Program-made: the position numbers and the translations under genes
Notes under the pieces: model-generated
The model's input: the letters and a program-made list of their open reading frames with translations, nothing else
Told to the model about the DNA's origin: nothing
The model's database searches: none
Shown: positions 1 through 9,785 of the stretch, piece after piece
Position numbering within the stretch: the first letter of the stretch is position 1
How the letters are laid out: each line of letters begins with the position of its first letter
Assembly (NCBI GenBank): GCA_016213505.1
Contig: JACRAF010000006.1
Coordinates: 56,702-120,701, forward strand
DNA length: 64,000 bases
Source of the DNA: Devosia nanyangense
GTDB taxonomy: Bacteria > Pseudomonadota > Alphaproteobacteria > Rhizobiales > Devosiaceae
Reading direction: 5' to 3'

Positions 1-1
1 G

Positions 2-1150
2 GGCGACATCGCCATCGTTTCCTCGTTCGGCGCGGATTCCTCGGTGCTGCTGCATATGGTGGCGGAAGTCGACCGGGCATTGCCGGTGTATTTCCTCGAG
101 ACCGGCAAGCATTTTGCCGAGACGCTCGCTTATGTCGAGACTCTGAAGGCGCATCTCGGCCTCAGCAACATCCGCTGGCTCAGGCCCGACCCCAAGGACA
201 TCGCGCGCTTCGATCCGCGCGGCGACCTGTGGGAGACCGATCCGGACAGCTGCTGCCACATCCGCAAGACCGAGCCGCTCGATGCCGAGCTCACGGGCTA
301 TGGCGGCTGGATCACCGGCAGGAAGCGCTACCAGACGTCCGAGCGTGGCGTGCTGCCGCATTTCGAGTTGACCAGCGACGACCGCATCAAGGTCAATCCG
401 CTGGCGTATTTCTCGGACACCGACGTCAACGCCTACAAGGTCGCGCACGGGTTGCCCGAGCATCCGCTCTTCGCTAAGGGCTACAAGTCGATCGGCTGCG
501 CCCCGTGCACGACGATCGTCGCCGAGGGCGAGGACCCGCGCGCCGGCCGCTGGCGCGGACTCAACAAGAAAGAGTGCGGCATTCATTTCGACTTCAACGG
601 AGCGATCGCAAAGCCGGTGGCCACGGTGGAAAAAAACCTGTTCAGGGACGGCGCATTCATCGCCGATCCGTTCCGTGCCTGGAGCGAGGGCGACGATCTG
701 GCGAGCGTCCGCTACACGCACATCCCGCTAAAACTGTTCCTCGAGAACCGCGACGCGGTGCTCGGCAATCCGCATCCCAACGGGCTGCTGGTGTCGCCCG
801 GCGACCGGATCGAGGATGCGGCAGCGGACCTCGGCCGCTTCGCCTCGATCGCGGTCAGCTTCCCCGGCTTCAACGATGGGCGCGGCTATTCGACGGCGCG
901 GCTTATCGCCGAGCGTTACCGGTATCAGGGCGAACTGCGGGCCGTCGGCGATGTGCTGATGGACCAGGTGCCGCTGATGCGGCGTTGCGGCATCACCGCG
1001 TTCGTGGTGACCCATGCGGCGACGCGGAAGGCGCTCGAGTCGGGTCATTTGACGACGGTCAATCTGTTCTACCAGCCGGTGGGTGTAACAGAGGTGCCGG
1101 TCGGTACCCGGCCGTTCCTGCGCAGGGCGGCCGAAGCCGAAACGGTCTAG
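2..1150 (+). CDS. cysH: Adenylyl-sulfate (APS/PAPS) reductase fused to a DUF934 domain, 5' truncated by the window edge
   Basis: The enzyme reduces activated sulfate to sulfite in cysteine biosynthesis in the cytoplasm. The reading frame is open from base 2 and begins inside the PP-loop (SSFGADSS, about bases 20-43), so the true start lies upstream. The iron-sulfur type is shown by a Cys-Cys pair in DSCCHIRKTEPL (near base 250) and by CAPC (near base 500), which bind a 4Fe-4S cluster and favour APS as substrate; TGRKRYQT lies between them. After the CysH part (about base 690) the same frame continues without a stop into a DUF934 domain (FPGFNDGRGYSTARL, then GELRAVGDVLMDQ). DUF934 proteins usually are separate neighbours of CysI/CysH. 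A ferredoxin reductase and a ferredoxin follow, which suits supply of electrons to sulfite reductase. The fusion is directly visible; its functional meaning is inferred. Confidence 0.93.
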   Translation, partial: GDIAIVSSFGADSSVLLHMVAEVDRALPVYFLETGKHFAETLAYVETLKAHLGLSNIRWLRPDPKDIARFDPRGDLWETDPDSCCHIRKTEPLDAELTGYGGWITGRKRYQTSERGVLPHFELTSDDRIKVNPLAYFSDTDVNAYKVAHGLPEHPLFAKGYKSIGCAPCTTIVAEGEDPRAGRWRGLNKKECGIHFDFNGAIAKPVATVEKNLFRDGAFIADPFRAWSEGDDLASVRYTHIPLKLFLENRDAVLGNPHPNGLLVSPGDRIEDAAADLGRFASIAVSFPGFNDGRGYSTARLIAERYRYQGELRAVGDVLMDQVPLMRRCGITAFVVTHAATRKALESGHLTTVNLFYQPVGVTEVPVGTRPFLRRAAEAETV

Positions 1151-1222
1151 AAGCTCCACATCCACCTGGGAGAGGGCGAGCGCCGGTGTGCGGCGTGCCG
1201 CCAAGCTGAACTGAGAGCGTGA

Positions 1223-2248
<1,026 letters not shown>

Positions 2249-2252
2249 TGAG

Positions 2253-2326
2253 GGCAGTCGGCAATCGGCAATCGGCAGTCGCGGTCGGTAGTACCTACGA
2301 CTGCCTACTGCCCACTGCCGACTGCC
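2253..2326. repeat. Intergenic hairpin built from tandem heptamers (TCGGCAR family)
   Basis: Almost the whole fpr-fdx gap is an inverted repeat. GGCAGTCGGCA at 2253-2263 pairs perfectly with its complement at 2316-2326, and pairing continues imperfectly inward. Each arm consists of tandem 7-mers: TCGGCAA/TCGGCAG on the left, and their complements (ACTGCCG, ACTGCCT type) on the right. A second heptamer-built hairpin with a different 7-mer lies at 40071-40161. It could act as an attenuator or mRNA stabiliser; no T-run follows, so it does not look like a simple terminator. Confidence 0.85.
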
Positions 2327-2339
2327 GGGTCATTCTCCA

Positions 2340-2672
2340 ATGAAGATCGTCGTCACCGACCAGGCGGGCGAGTCGCACGAGCTCGAGGGGCTCGATGGCT
2401 GGCGGGTCATGGAGGTGATCCGCGACTGGGGGCTCAACATCAAGGCCGAGTGCGGCGGCTCGTGCACCTGCGCGACCTGCCATGTGTGGGTGGACCCCGA
2501 GTGGTTCGACAGGCTTCCCGCCATGGAGGATTGCGAGGAGGACCTGATCTTCTCGACGCTCGACCAGAAACCGACCTCGCGATTGAGCTGCCAGATCATC
2601 CTCAGCGACGCGCTCGACGGGCTGAAGCTGACGCTGACCCCGAGCGCGGCGAAGGACTCGGTGCCGGCCTAG
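2340..2672 (+). CDS. fdx: 2Fe-2S ferredoxin, adrenodoxin type
   Basis: This 110-residue electron carrier has the spacing of adrenodoxin/ISC-type ferredoxins: CGGSCTCATC (about residues 38-47) supplies three cysteines and LSCQI (about residue 84) the fourth. The chain has the beta-grasp start MKIVVTDQAG and a conserved HVWVDP after the cluster. It follows the ferredoxin reductase gene, a likely partner, separated only by the heptamer hairpin. It converges on the DUF697 gene, whose stop lies 40 bp away. It could serve sulfite reductase, Fe-S assembly or a P450; the context favours the first. Confidence 0.88.
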   Translation: MKIVVTDQAGESHELEGLDGWRVMEVIRDWGLNIKAECGGSCTCATCHVWVDPEWFDRLPAMEDCEEDLIFSTLDQKPTSRLSCQIILSDALDGLKLTLTPSAAKDSVPA

Positions 2673-2712
2673 CAGCACGGCCACTCACGCCGAGGACCGA
2701 GACGGCGACCGC

Positions 2713-3738
2713 CTAGGGCTTGGCGGTGGTCTTCAGGACGTTGGCGAGTTCGGGCAGAAAATCCTTCACCATCGGCTGCGGCTCGGTGGTGAAGGGCAGG
2801 GGCCGCACGACGCGCATCGCGGCGATGCCGACGCGCACCGTCATCAGCCCGTTGACGACGCCTTCGCCGAGCCGCTGCGACAGGCGGGCGGCGAGGCCCT
2901 GGCCAACGAGTTGCTCGACGACGCCGTCGGTCAGCACCAGCCCGCCGGTCACCGCGAGGTGGCCGAGGATGGCGCCGAGCAGCCGCCAGGTGCCGAAGAA
3001 GCCGGGCCGGGCGCCATAGAGCCGGGCGATGGCACCGCCGAGACGCACGCTCTCCCAGACCACATAGGCGATGTCGACCAGGGCGCGCGGCGAGATGGCG
3101 GTGACCAGCGCGACGCGGCGGGCCGAGGCGGCGGTGAGGCTGCGGGCGCGCGCATCGAGCGGCGCCATCAGCGTGCGTTCGCCGAACTTCAGCAGTTCGC
3201 CGCCGTCGAAGATCTGCCTTTCGCTCTCGCCGAGGCGGGTGAGGGCACCGGCGAGATCGGGGCGGGGCGCGTAGATCGCCTTGAGTTCGCCGAGGATCGG
3301 CTGGGCGTCCTTGAGGCGATCGCTGGCAATGGCGACTGTGGTTTGCGCCTTGAGATGGTCGAGGGTGCGCAGGCGCCACAGCGAGGCCACCTCGCGGATG
3401 ACGACAGCGATCAGGGCGAGCACGAACAGGCCGAGGATCGTCAGCCCGACCCAGCCCAGCCAGGGATTGGTGTCGAACAGGTCTCGGATCAGATTGTCGG
3501 CAGCGAGGCCGAGGCCGAGCGAGATCAAGAGGCCCGCGGTGGTCCAGAGCACCCGACCGAGCCAGCCGAGGCGCGGGATGGGGACGGCAATCGTCTCGGG
3601 GTCGGTCGCCGGATCGGAATAAGACTCCACTGTCGTGGGCGCGTCGACGACCTCGTGCGCTGCGAACGCACGCGGGGTTCGCGCTTCGGCGGAAGCCGCG
3701 GCTTCCCCATTCAGCGGGATAGCGACGGGGCGCTTCAT
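2713..3738 (-). CDS. TIGR01620/DUF697 family membrane protein, partner of YcjX
   Basis: This is a 341-residue inner-membrane protein of the YcjF/DUF697 family. Two membrane segments lie near the middle of the first half (LWTTAGLLISLGLGLAA and LTILGLFVLALIAVVI), followed by a charged helical region and the C-terminal DUF697 part. The ATG at 3738 (MKRPVAIPLNGE) overlaps the stop of the YcjX gene as ATGA, so the two are translationally coupled. A longer frame upstream of this ATG is out of context and was not used. The pair is widely conserved in proteobacteria, but the molecular function is not firmly known. Confidence 0.85.
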   Translation of the reverse strand: MKRPVAIPLNGEAAASAEARTPRAFAAHEVVDAPTTVESYSDPATDPETIAVPIPRLGWLGRVLWTTAGLLISLGLGLAADNLIRDLFDTNPWLGWVGLTILGLFVLALIAVVIREVASLWRLRTLDHLKAQTTVAIASDRLKDAQPILGELKAIYAPRPDLAGALTRLGESERQIFDGGELLKFGERTLMAPLDARARSLTAASARRVALVTAISPRALVDIAYVVWESVRLGGAIARLYGARPGFFGTWRLLGAILGHLAVTGGLVLTDGVVEQLVGQGLAARLSQRLGEGVVNGLMTVRVGIAAMRVVRPLPFTTEPQPMVKDFLPELANVLKTTAKP

Positions 3739-5189
3739 GCGAGCCGGTCTCCGATCAGGAAATCGAGCGCACGGTCGAAACGGATGTGCGGCAGCACGGC
3801 GGCGCCTTCGGCGTTGCACTCGAGTTTCTGCGGCGGCAGGAAGCGGAGGAAGTTGAGATGCACCGGGGCGCCGGCTTCAAAGACCGATTCCGGAAGCTCC
3901 GGCAAGTCGCCGGGGAACAAGGCGATTTCCGTCTTGCCGTCATAAGTGGTGCCGTCGAGCGCTTCGCCTGGTTCGGGGGTGCCGATGATAACGTCGAGGG
4001 GCTGCCCGTCCTGCTTGATGGTGCCCTCGCGGGTGGCGCGAATGGCGGCGAGCGCGATCGAGGCGGTCTCGGCGCCGGCGAATTTGGCGCGCCGCGTGGC
4101 CCGCGCGACGAGGCGGTTGAGGATCGCCTCCAGCCGATCATGGCTCGAGGTGCTGAGGTGATCGGCCTTGGTCGCCGCGAACAGGATGCGGTCGATCCGC
4201 CGCGCGATCAGCTGCAGGAACGGGTTGGTATCGCCCTGCCGGAAGCAGGCGAGGATATCGGTGAGCGCGGTTTCGAGGTCGGCGACAGCGGCCGGTCCGG
4301 CGTTGAGCGCGCGCAGCGTATCGACGAGGACGATCTGGCGGTCGAGGCGCGCGAAGTGATCGCGGAAGAACGGGCGGACGACGATGTCCTTGTAAGCCTC
4401 ATAACGCCGTTCCAGCATGGCATAGAGGCTCTGGCTGCGCACCGGGCCGGGCGGTGGCGGCAGCGGGGCGAAGGTCAGGGCCGGCGAATCCTCGAGGTCG
4501 CCCGGCATCAGGAAGCGGCCGGGCGGCAGGGTCGAGAGGGCGCGCGCGTCGGTGCGGCTCGAGCGGAGATATGCGGTGAAGGCCTTCGCCAGGGTCTCGG
4601 CATCGGGGTCGTTGGCATCCTTCGACGGATCGATCGAGCCGAGCGCCTCGAGGAACGGTTTTGCTTCATCCTGCGAGGTCGGCCGCCGCGCCCGCTCCAG
4701 CGCCTGTGCCGACCACTCGGCGAAACTGAGCGATAGCAGCGGCAGATCGAGCAGCCATTCGCCCGGATAGTCGACGATGTCGAGGTTGAGCACCGACGGT
4801 CCGGCCCAGCCGGACCACCAGCGATTGGATTGAAACTTCAGCGTCAGCCGGAGCTGGCTGATGCGCCTGGTCGATTCCGGCCAATGGGGCGCCCTGCCGG
4901 TCAGCGCCTCGAGGTGCTGCTCGTAGGCGAAGCGCGGGATCGACGCGTCCGGATATTCGGCGAGCCGGGCGCCGATGAAGCGGCCGTCGGCCATCGGTGC
5001 GAAGCCGGGCAGGCGGCCGCCGGTCAGGAGGTTGTGGACCAGCGCGGTGATGAAGATGGTCTTGCCGGCGCGGCTGAGGCCGGTGACGCCGAGCCGCAAT
5101 GTCGGCGTGAGGGTACCGGCGGCGGCGTCGGCGAGATTGCCCAGGGCGATGCCGATCTCATCGGTGATGGTGGTCGGCGGTTGCGGCAT
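3735..5189 (-). CDS. ycjX: YcjX family P-loop ATPase/GTPase
   Basis: This 484-residue cytoplasmic protein belongs to the YcjX-like nucleotide-binding family (E. coli YcjX has about 465 residues). The Walker A motif GLSRAGKT lies at residues 37-44 after a short N-terminal helix. A DIVDYPGEWLLDL stretch resembles the switch region of GTPases, and LVDTLRALN and ILFAATKADHL look like later G-motifs. The start at 5189 (MPQPPTTITDEIG) gives the family length; the open frame extends further upstream into DNA that belongs to the divergent START-like gene, so that part is rejected. It is coupled to the DUF697 gene. A stress or envelope role has been suggested for the family, without proof. Confidence 0.88.
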   Translation of the reverse strand: MPQPPTTITDEIGIALGNLADAAAGTLTPTLRLGVTGLSRAGKTIFITALVHNLLTGGRLPGFAPMADGRFIGARLAEYPDASIPRFAYEQHLEALTGRAPHWPESTRRISQLRLTLKFQSNRWWSGWAGPSVLNLDIVDYPGEWLLDLPLLSLSFAEWSAQALERARRPTSQDEAKPFLEALGSIDPSKDANDPDAETLAKAFTAYLRSSRTDARALSTLPPGRFLMPGDLEDSPALTFAPLPPPPGPVRSQSLYAMLERRYEAYKDIVVRPFFRDHFARLDRQIVLVDTLRALNAGPAAVADLETALTDILACFRQGDTNPFLQLIARRIDRILFAATKADHLSTSSHDRLEAILNRLVARATRRAKFAGAETASIALAAIRATREGTIKQDGQPLDVIIGTPEPGEALDGTTYDGKTEIALFPGDLPELPESVFEAGAPVHLNFLRFLPPQKLECNAEGAAVLPHIRFDRALDFLIGDRLA

Positions 5190-5294
5190 CGGCCCCTCGT
5201 TGCGAGCGAAACGTAGGGGGTTGCGGCGCGATTGCAAGGCAGTGAGGCTCGGAACCTCGGAGTCGGGGGCGCGTTCCTCGTAGTGGAGGATGCC

Positions 5295-5723
5295 ATGGAA
5301 AAGCAGATCGTCGATATCGAGACCATGATCGCCGCCGACGCGGCCAGGGTCTGGCTTGCGCTGACCGGGCCGGGCGCCACGGTGATGCCGATGACCAAGG
5401 TCGAAACCGACTGGATCGTTGGCCATCCCATCGTCTTTTCCGGCGAATGGCAGGGCAAGGCGTTCGAGGATCACGGCGAGATCCGAAAAGTGGTCGAGCG
5501 TAAGGAGGTCATCTTCACGCACTGGAGCGGCAACCGCCCGCAACCCGACGATTATCACGTCGTCCGCTACGCGCTGTCGCCCGAGGGCGGCTCGACGAAG
5601 GTCCGGCTGACGCAGTCCAATATCGGACCCAAGGCAGAAGTCGACGAAAAAACCAAGTCGGAATTCGCCAGGACGTTCGGACTAATGCTCGACAATCTTA
5701 AAGTATCTGCCGAAGGCAAGTGA
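5295..5723 (+). CDS. SRPBCC (START/AHSA1-like) domain protein
   Basis: This small 142-residue protein has the layout of an AHSA1-type ligand-binding fold: an N-terminal strand (EKQIVDIETMIAADAARVW), a central GEWQGKAFEDHGEI segment and a C-terminal helix (KSEFARTFGLMLDNLK). The ATG at 5295 is chosen over an upstream non-ATG start because GGAGG lies five bases before it. It is divergent from ycjX; the roughly 100 bp between must hold both promoters. The ligand is unknown; such proteins bind hydrophobic molecules or act as Hsp90 co-chaperone-like factors. Confidence 0.8.
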   Translation: MEKQIVDIETMIAADAARVWLALTGPGATVMPMTKVETDWIVGHPIVFSGEWQGKAFEDHGEIRKVVERKEVIFTHWSGNRPQPDDYHVVRYALSPEGGSTKVRLTQSNIGPKAEVDEKTKSEFARTFGLMLDNLKVSAEGK

Positions 5724-5778
5724 GAATCTTTCCGACCGGTTTATTTGTATCTTTATTGTTTTGGCGCCTTTCTGGCCG

Positions 5779-7725
5779 ATGGCCCATGCAGTTGCGCGCC
5801 CACTAGACCCCGACAAGCCCAGCGCCACCCCCTTGCTTCGCGACCGGGTGGAGGGAGACGCCTTTCACCTCGCAGTCGCCAAGGTCCTCCTCCATCGGAA
5901 GAAGCTGAGCCTGTCCGGGTTTGCCGCCGCGCTGCGCCAGCAGGCCGAGACGGGCTCGGACCTCGCCCACATCATTATCGCGGGCGGGCTGGTGCGACCG
6001 ATGGACTATTACAAGGCCGTGGCGAGCGTCTATCAGCTGCCGTTCGTCAATTTGCAGCTCGATCCGATCGACGACACGCTCGCTGATATCCACGACCGCG
6101 TCGACTACTCGGACCGCAACCTGATCCCGTGGCGGATGCAGGCGGGGCGGCTCTGCATCGCGACGACCAGCATCACACCAGAGCAGTTCGAGTGGGCCGA
6201 TGCCCGCTACGGTGCAAACACGTACGACTTCGTCATCACGTCGCCCTTCGACATCCTGTGGCAGACCGGCAAGCTGTTTCGCGCATGGGACACGTTCTTC
6301 GCGCGCGAGGCGCTGAACAGCTGGAAACCGGAGCACTCAGCCAAGGAGACGCTCAACAAGCCGCAGGTGCTGGGATTGATCGGCATCCTGATCGCGCTGA
6401 CCGCCGGTCTGGTGTTCGCCGCCTCGGCGACGCTGGTGACGCTGATGGCGGTGGCGACGACGATCTACACGCTGACCTTCCTGTTCAAGTTCATCTTGAC
6501 CTTCGTCGGCTCGAGCCGGCGCGCCGATATGCAAATCTCGCCCGAGGCGATCGCGGAGATCGACGACCGGAGCCTTCCCATCTACACCGTGCTGGTGCCC
6601 ATGTATCGCGAGGCCAATGTCCTCGCGCTCCTCGTCAGCGCGCTCAAGAAGCTCGACTATCCTGCCTCGAAGCTCGAGGTGAAGCTGGTGCTCGAGGAAG
6701 ACGACCACGAGACGATCGATGTGGCCAAGGGCCTGCGCCTGCCGGGGAGCTTCGAAATCGTGCGGGTGCCGCCATCGGAACCGCGGACCAAGCCCAAAGC
6801 CTGCAACTACGCGCTGCAGTTCTGCCGCGGCGAATTCATCACCATCTACGATGCCGAGGACCAACCGGAGCCCGACCAGATGAAGAAGGCCGTTCTGGCC
6901 TTCCGCACATCGGGCGAACGGCTGGCCTGCGTCCAGGCCCGACTCAACTATTTCAACCGATCGGAGAACTGGCTGACCGGGATGTTCACGCTCGAATACT
7001 CGCAGTGGTTCGACTTCCTGCTGCCGGGTCTCGACTGGATGAAAGTCCCGATCCCGCTGGGTGGCACCTCGAACCATTTCAAGCTCGCGGCGCTCAGGCA
7101 GGTTGGCGCCTGGGATCCCTATAACGTCACGGAGGATGCCGATCTCGGCATCCGGTTGGCGCAGGAGGGGTTCACGGTGGGCATCATTAACTCCACAACC
7201 TACGAGGAGGCCAATGGCTTCCTGCCCAGCTGGGTGTACCAGCGGTCGCGCTGGATCAAGGGCTACATGCAGACCTGGCTGGTGCACATGCGCCATCCGG
7301 TGCGGCTGTGGCAGACGATCGGCGCCAAGGGGTTTTTCAGCTTCCAGTTCTTTGTCGGCGCGCCGCCTTTCACGATGCTGCTGGCGCCCATCATGTGGGT
7401 GATCACGGCCCTGGTCTGGCTGACGCACAGCTACGACTTCGGTTGGCTGTTCCCTGAGCCGATCGGCACGATGGCGCTGTTCAATCTCATGCTCGGCAAT
7501 CTGTTTCTGGTGTATTTCGGCGTCGTCGCGGCGCTGAAGCGCCGTTACTACGACCTGGTTCTTCCGGGCGTGTTGATGCCGGTCTACTGGGTGTTGCACT
7601 CGCTCGCCTCGTACAAGGCATTGTGGCAGCTGATCGTGGCGCCGCACTATTGGGAAAAGACCGAGCACGGTCTCTCCAAGGTGACGCAGGAGCGTATGCA
7701 GGCCGAAGAGACGTCCGCACGATGA
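5779..7725 (+). CDS. Glycosyltransferase family 2 membrane enzyme with N-terminal MshEN-like domain
   Basis: This protein of about 648 residues is an integral-membrane processive-type glycosyltransferase. Residues 30-150 resemble the MshEN/GspE N-terminal domain (DLAHIIIAGGLVRPMDYYKAVASVYQLPFVNL), which binds cyclic di-GMP in some proteins. Two membrane segments follow (about 195-245). The GT2 catalytic part has YTVLVPMYREANV, the DxD-like IYDAEDQPEPDQ, TEDADLG and the acceptor motif QRSRWIKGYMQ. More membrane segments lie at the C-terminus (FFSFQFFVGAPPFTMLLAP onward). A TTG at 5761 would add six residues; neither start has a clear ribosome site. It overlaps the next gene as ATGA. It probably makes an extracellular or envelope polysaccharide; the sugar is unknown. 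Confidence 0.85.
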   Translation: MAHAVARPLDPDKPSATPLLRDRVEGDAFHLAVAKVLLHRKKLSLSGFAAALRQQAETGSDLAHIIIAGGLVRPMDYYKAVASVYQLPFVNLQLDPIDDTLADIHDRVDYSDRNLIPWRMQAGRLCIATTSITPEQFEWADARYGANTYDFVITSPFDILWQTGKLFRAWDTFFAREALNSWKPEHSAKETLNKPQVLGLIGILIALTAGLVFAASATLVTLMAVATTIYTLTFLFKFILTFVGSSRRADMQISPEAIAEIDDRSLPIYTVLVPMYREANVLALLVSALKKLDYPASKLEVKLVLEEDDHETIDVAKGLRLPGSFEIVRVPPSEPRTKPKACNYALQFCRGEFITIYDAEDQPEPDQMKKAVLAFRTSGERLACVQARLNYFNRSENWLTGMFTLEYSQWFDFLLPGLDWMKVPIPLGGTSNHFKLAALRQVGAWDPYNVTEDADLGIRLAQEGFTVGIINSTTYEEANGFLPSWVYQRSRWIKGYMQTWLVHMRHPVRLWQTIGAKGFFSFQFFVGAPPFTMLLAPIMWVITALVWLTHSYDFGWLFPEPIGTMALFNLMLGNLFLVYFGVVAALKRRYYDLVLPGVLMPVYWVLHSLASYKALWQLIVAPHYWEKTEHGLSKVTQERMQAEETSAR

Positions 7726-8867
7726 GCATGGGTGCACTGACAGCCCGCCCGGGAGCTCCTCGGGTGCCGGCCCGCCCTGCCGCGCGGACTCGCCGTGCCC
7801 TTGGCGATCTCACCAATTTTGGCGTTGCGCTGGCTGCGGTCACGGCCTTCGTGCTGCTGGCCGCAACGCTGCTCCGCAGGGGCTATGCCAGTCCCGACTT
7901 CGACGCGATGCTGACCGATGATGCCGGACGTCGGAGCGGCGGCTGGCTGTCGGAGATCGTGCTGTTCGGCATCCGGGCGCTACCGGACGACTGGGCGCAG
8001 CAAACGGCGCTCGCGCTGCTGCCGGCAATCGCCGCGGGGCTCCTGTTCGGTGTGCTCTACCACTGCGTCCGCGACAGCGACTGGGGTGCGCCAGCGGCGC
8101 TGCTGCTGATGGTATTGCTCGGCGGGCACGCGCTGGTGCTCTACGCGATCACCTCGGCCGGCATGCAGATCCCGACACTGATCGCGCTCGGCGCGCTGAT
8201 CCCGGCGATCCGCCGGCTCGAATCGGTCGGCGACGTGCAGGCCGATGTGAGTTTTGGCCTCGTGCTGCCGCTGCTGCTGCTGGCGGGGCCACAGACCGCG
8301 CCGCTCATTCTGCCGCTGGCCATGGCGTCGGCCATCGCCAATCCCGACGGACGCCGGGACCATCGCGCCTTCATCGCGATGCTGCTGGTCGCGGTGATGC
8401 CAACGCTCATCGTGATTGTCGGCGTGGTCGGCTTTGCGATGCAGGCAGGGATCGATCCGGCCGACCTGCTGGTCCCCTACGTTCGTGCGTTCGCGAGCGT
8501 CCATCTCGACGGCCTCGTCACTGGTCTGGCGGACATGACGGTGCTGGCGCCGGTTGCCATCATCCCCATCGTCTACTGCTTCATCCCGGATCGCAGGCGG
8601 AGATGCTGGAGCGCACTGGCGGTCGTCGGGCTGCCAGTTTACCTGGCGCTCGGCAACGCGGTGTTCCCGTGGCATCTGCCGGCCTGGGTGCCCGCGGTGG
8701 CGCAGCTCTCGACCTTCGCCGCCTGGGCTGCGGTGGCCCGGGTAAGGCTGCCGCTCCGCGTCGCGACGCTGGCGTTGCTGGCCGTCGCCGCGGCAGCGAG
8801 CTGGGCGCTACCGGCGATCTGGACCGATACGGAGTGGAAGGCGGCGCTGTTGTCCGCCTTCCACTAG
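7722..8867 (+). CDS. Polytopic membrane protein of unknown function, coupled to the GT2 gene
   Basis: This 381-residue protein has roughly nine or ten hydrophobic segments separated by short charged loops and no motif I recognise. The ATG overlaps the glycosyltransferase stop (ATGA), so the two are translationally coupled, which suggests a role in making, exporting or flipping the same polysaccharide. The N-terminal 30 residues are Arg/Pro/Ala rich and cytoplasmic by the positive-inside rule. It converges on metA with 6 bp between the stops. It is a hypothetical protein by sequence alone. Confidence 0.75.
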   Translation: MSMGALTARPGAPRVPARPAARTRRALGDLTNFGVALAAVTAFVLLAATLLRRGYASPDFDAMLTDDAGRRSGGWLSEIVLFGIRALPDDWAQQTALALLPAIAAGLLFGVLYHCVRDSDWGAPAALLLMVLLGGHALVLYAITSAGMQIPTLIALGALIPAIRRLESVGDVQADVSFGLVLPLLLLAGPQTAPLILPLAMASAIANPDGRRDHRAFIAMLLVAVMPTLIVIVGVVGFAMQAGIDPADLLVPYVRAFASVHLDGLVTGLADMTVLAPVAIIPIVYCFIPDRRRRCWSALAVVGLPVYLALGNAVFPWHLPAWVPAVAQLSTFAAWAAVARVRLPLRVATLALLAVAAAASWALPAIWTDTEWKAALLSAFH

Positions 8868-8873
8868 GTCCGG

Positions 8874-9785
8874 CTACCGGCCGATCGCAGTCAAGGCGAA
8901 CGGGGTCGTTTGGTAAATCTCGTTGATCCAGTTCTGGAACAACAGATGCGCATGGCTGCGCCAGCGGTTCTCGGGTTCCTTGGTGGGATCGCCGCCGGGG
9001 AACAGGTTCTTGGGCGGTGCCGGATCGAGTCCCGCCTTGACGTCGCGCTCGTACTCGTCGGCCAGCGAACGATTGTCGTATTCGAGATGGTTCAGCATGT
9101 GCACGGCCCGATGCTTCGGGTCGTCGAGCATGCAGACGCCGATCTCGGCGTTGTCGATCAGGATTTCGAGGTCAGGCCCGAGGCTCGTCCGGTCGATGTC
9201 GTTGTAGCGGCTGACCGGGATCATCGGGCTGTCGGAGAAGCCGCGCAGCCAGACCGAACGGGGATTGACGATCTTGTGGCGGAAGACGCCGAAGGCCTTC
9301 TTGTCCATGCGATAGCGCCGGGCATGGTGGAAGTGGTGGAGCGCCGCCTGCGCGCCCCAGCAGATGAACATAGTGTGGTGGACGTTGGTCTGCGTCCAAT
9401 CCATGATCTCTACCATCTCGGACCAGTAGCGGACCTCCTCGAACGGCATATTGGCGATCGGCGCGCCGGTGATGACGAAGCCGTCGAACCGGCGTTCGCG
9501 CACCTGTTCCCAGGTCGAATAGAAGGTCTTGAGGTAGTCCTCCGAAGTGTTCTTGGATTTGTGGTCGGTGACGCGGACGAGCGTCAGTTCCACCTGCAGC
9601 GGGGTCGAGCCGATGAGCCGGGTGAACTGCGTCTCGGTGCGCTCCTTGTTGGGCATCAGGTTGAGCAGCCCGATCTGCAGCGGGCGGATGTCCTGGCGAT
9701 TGGCGCGGGTCGAATCCATGACCACAACGCCCTCGTGCTCGAGGGTCTTGCGGGCCGGGAGATGGTCGGGAATGCGGATGGGCAT
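8874..9785 (-). CDS. metA: Homoserine O-acyltransferase (MetA family)
   Basis: MetA acylates the hydroxyl of homoserine, the first committed step of methionine synthesis. The 303-residue length is normal. The catalytic cysteine is C142 in FICWGAQAAL; the histidine and glutamate of the active site are H233 and E235 in HMLNHLEYD. Position 111, where glycine goes with succinyl-CoA and glutamate with acetyl-CoA use, is alanine here (GAPIANMPFEEV), so acyl specificity is not settled by sequence. The start is 43 bp after an ATPase gene stop on the same strand; that gap is too short for a SAM-II riboswitch, which precedes metA in some alphaproteobacteria. Confidence 0.92.
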   Translation of the reverse strand: MPIRIPDHLPARKTLEHEGVVVMDSTRANRQDIRPLQIGLLNLMPNKERTETQFTRLIGSTPLQVELTLVRVTDHKSKNTSEDYLKTFYSTWEQVRERRFDGFVITGAPIANMPFEEVRYWSEMVEIMDWTQTNVHHTMFICWGAQAALHHFHHARRYRMDKKAFGVFRHKIVNPRSVWLRGFSDSPMIPVSRYNDIDRTSLGPDLEILIDNAEIGVCMLDDPKHRAVHMLNHLEYDNRSLADEYERDVKAGLDPAPPKNLFPGGDPTKEPENRWRSHAHLLFQNWINEIYQTTPFALTAIGR

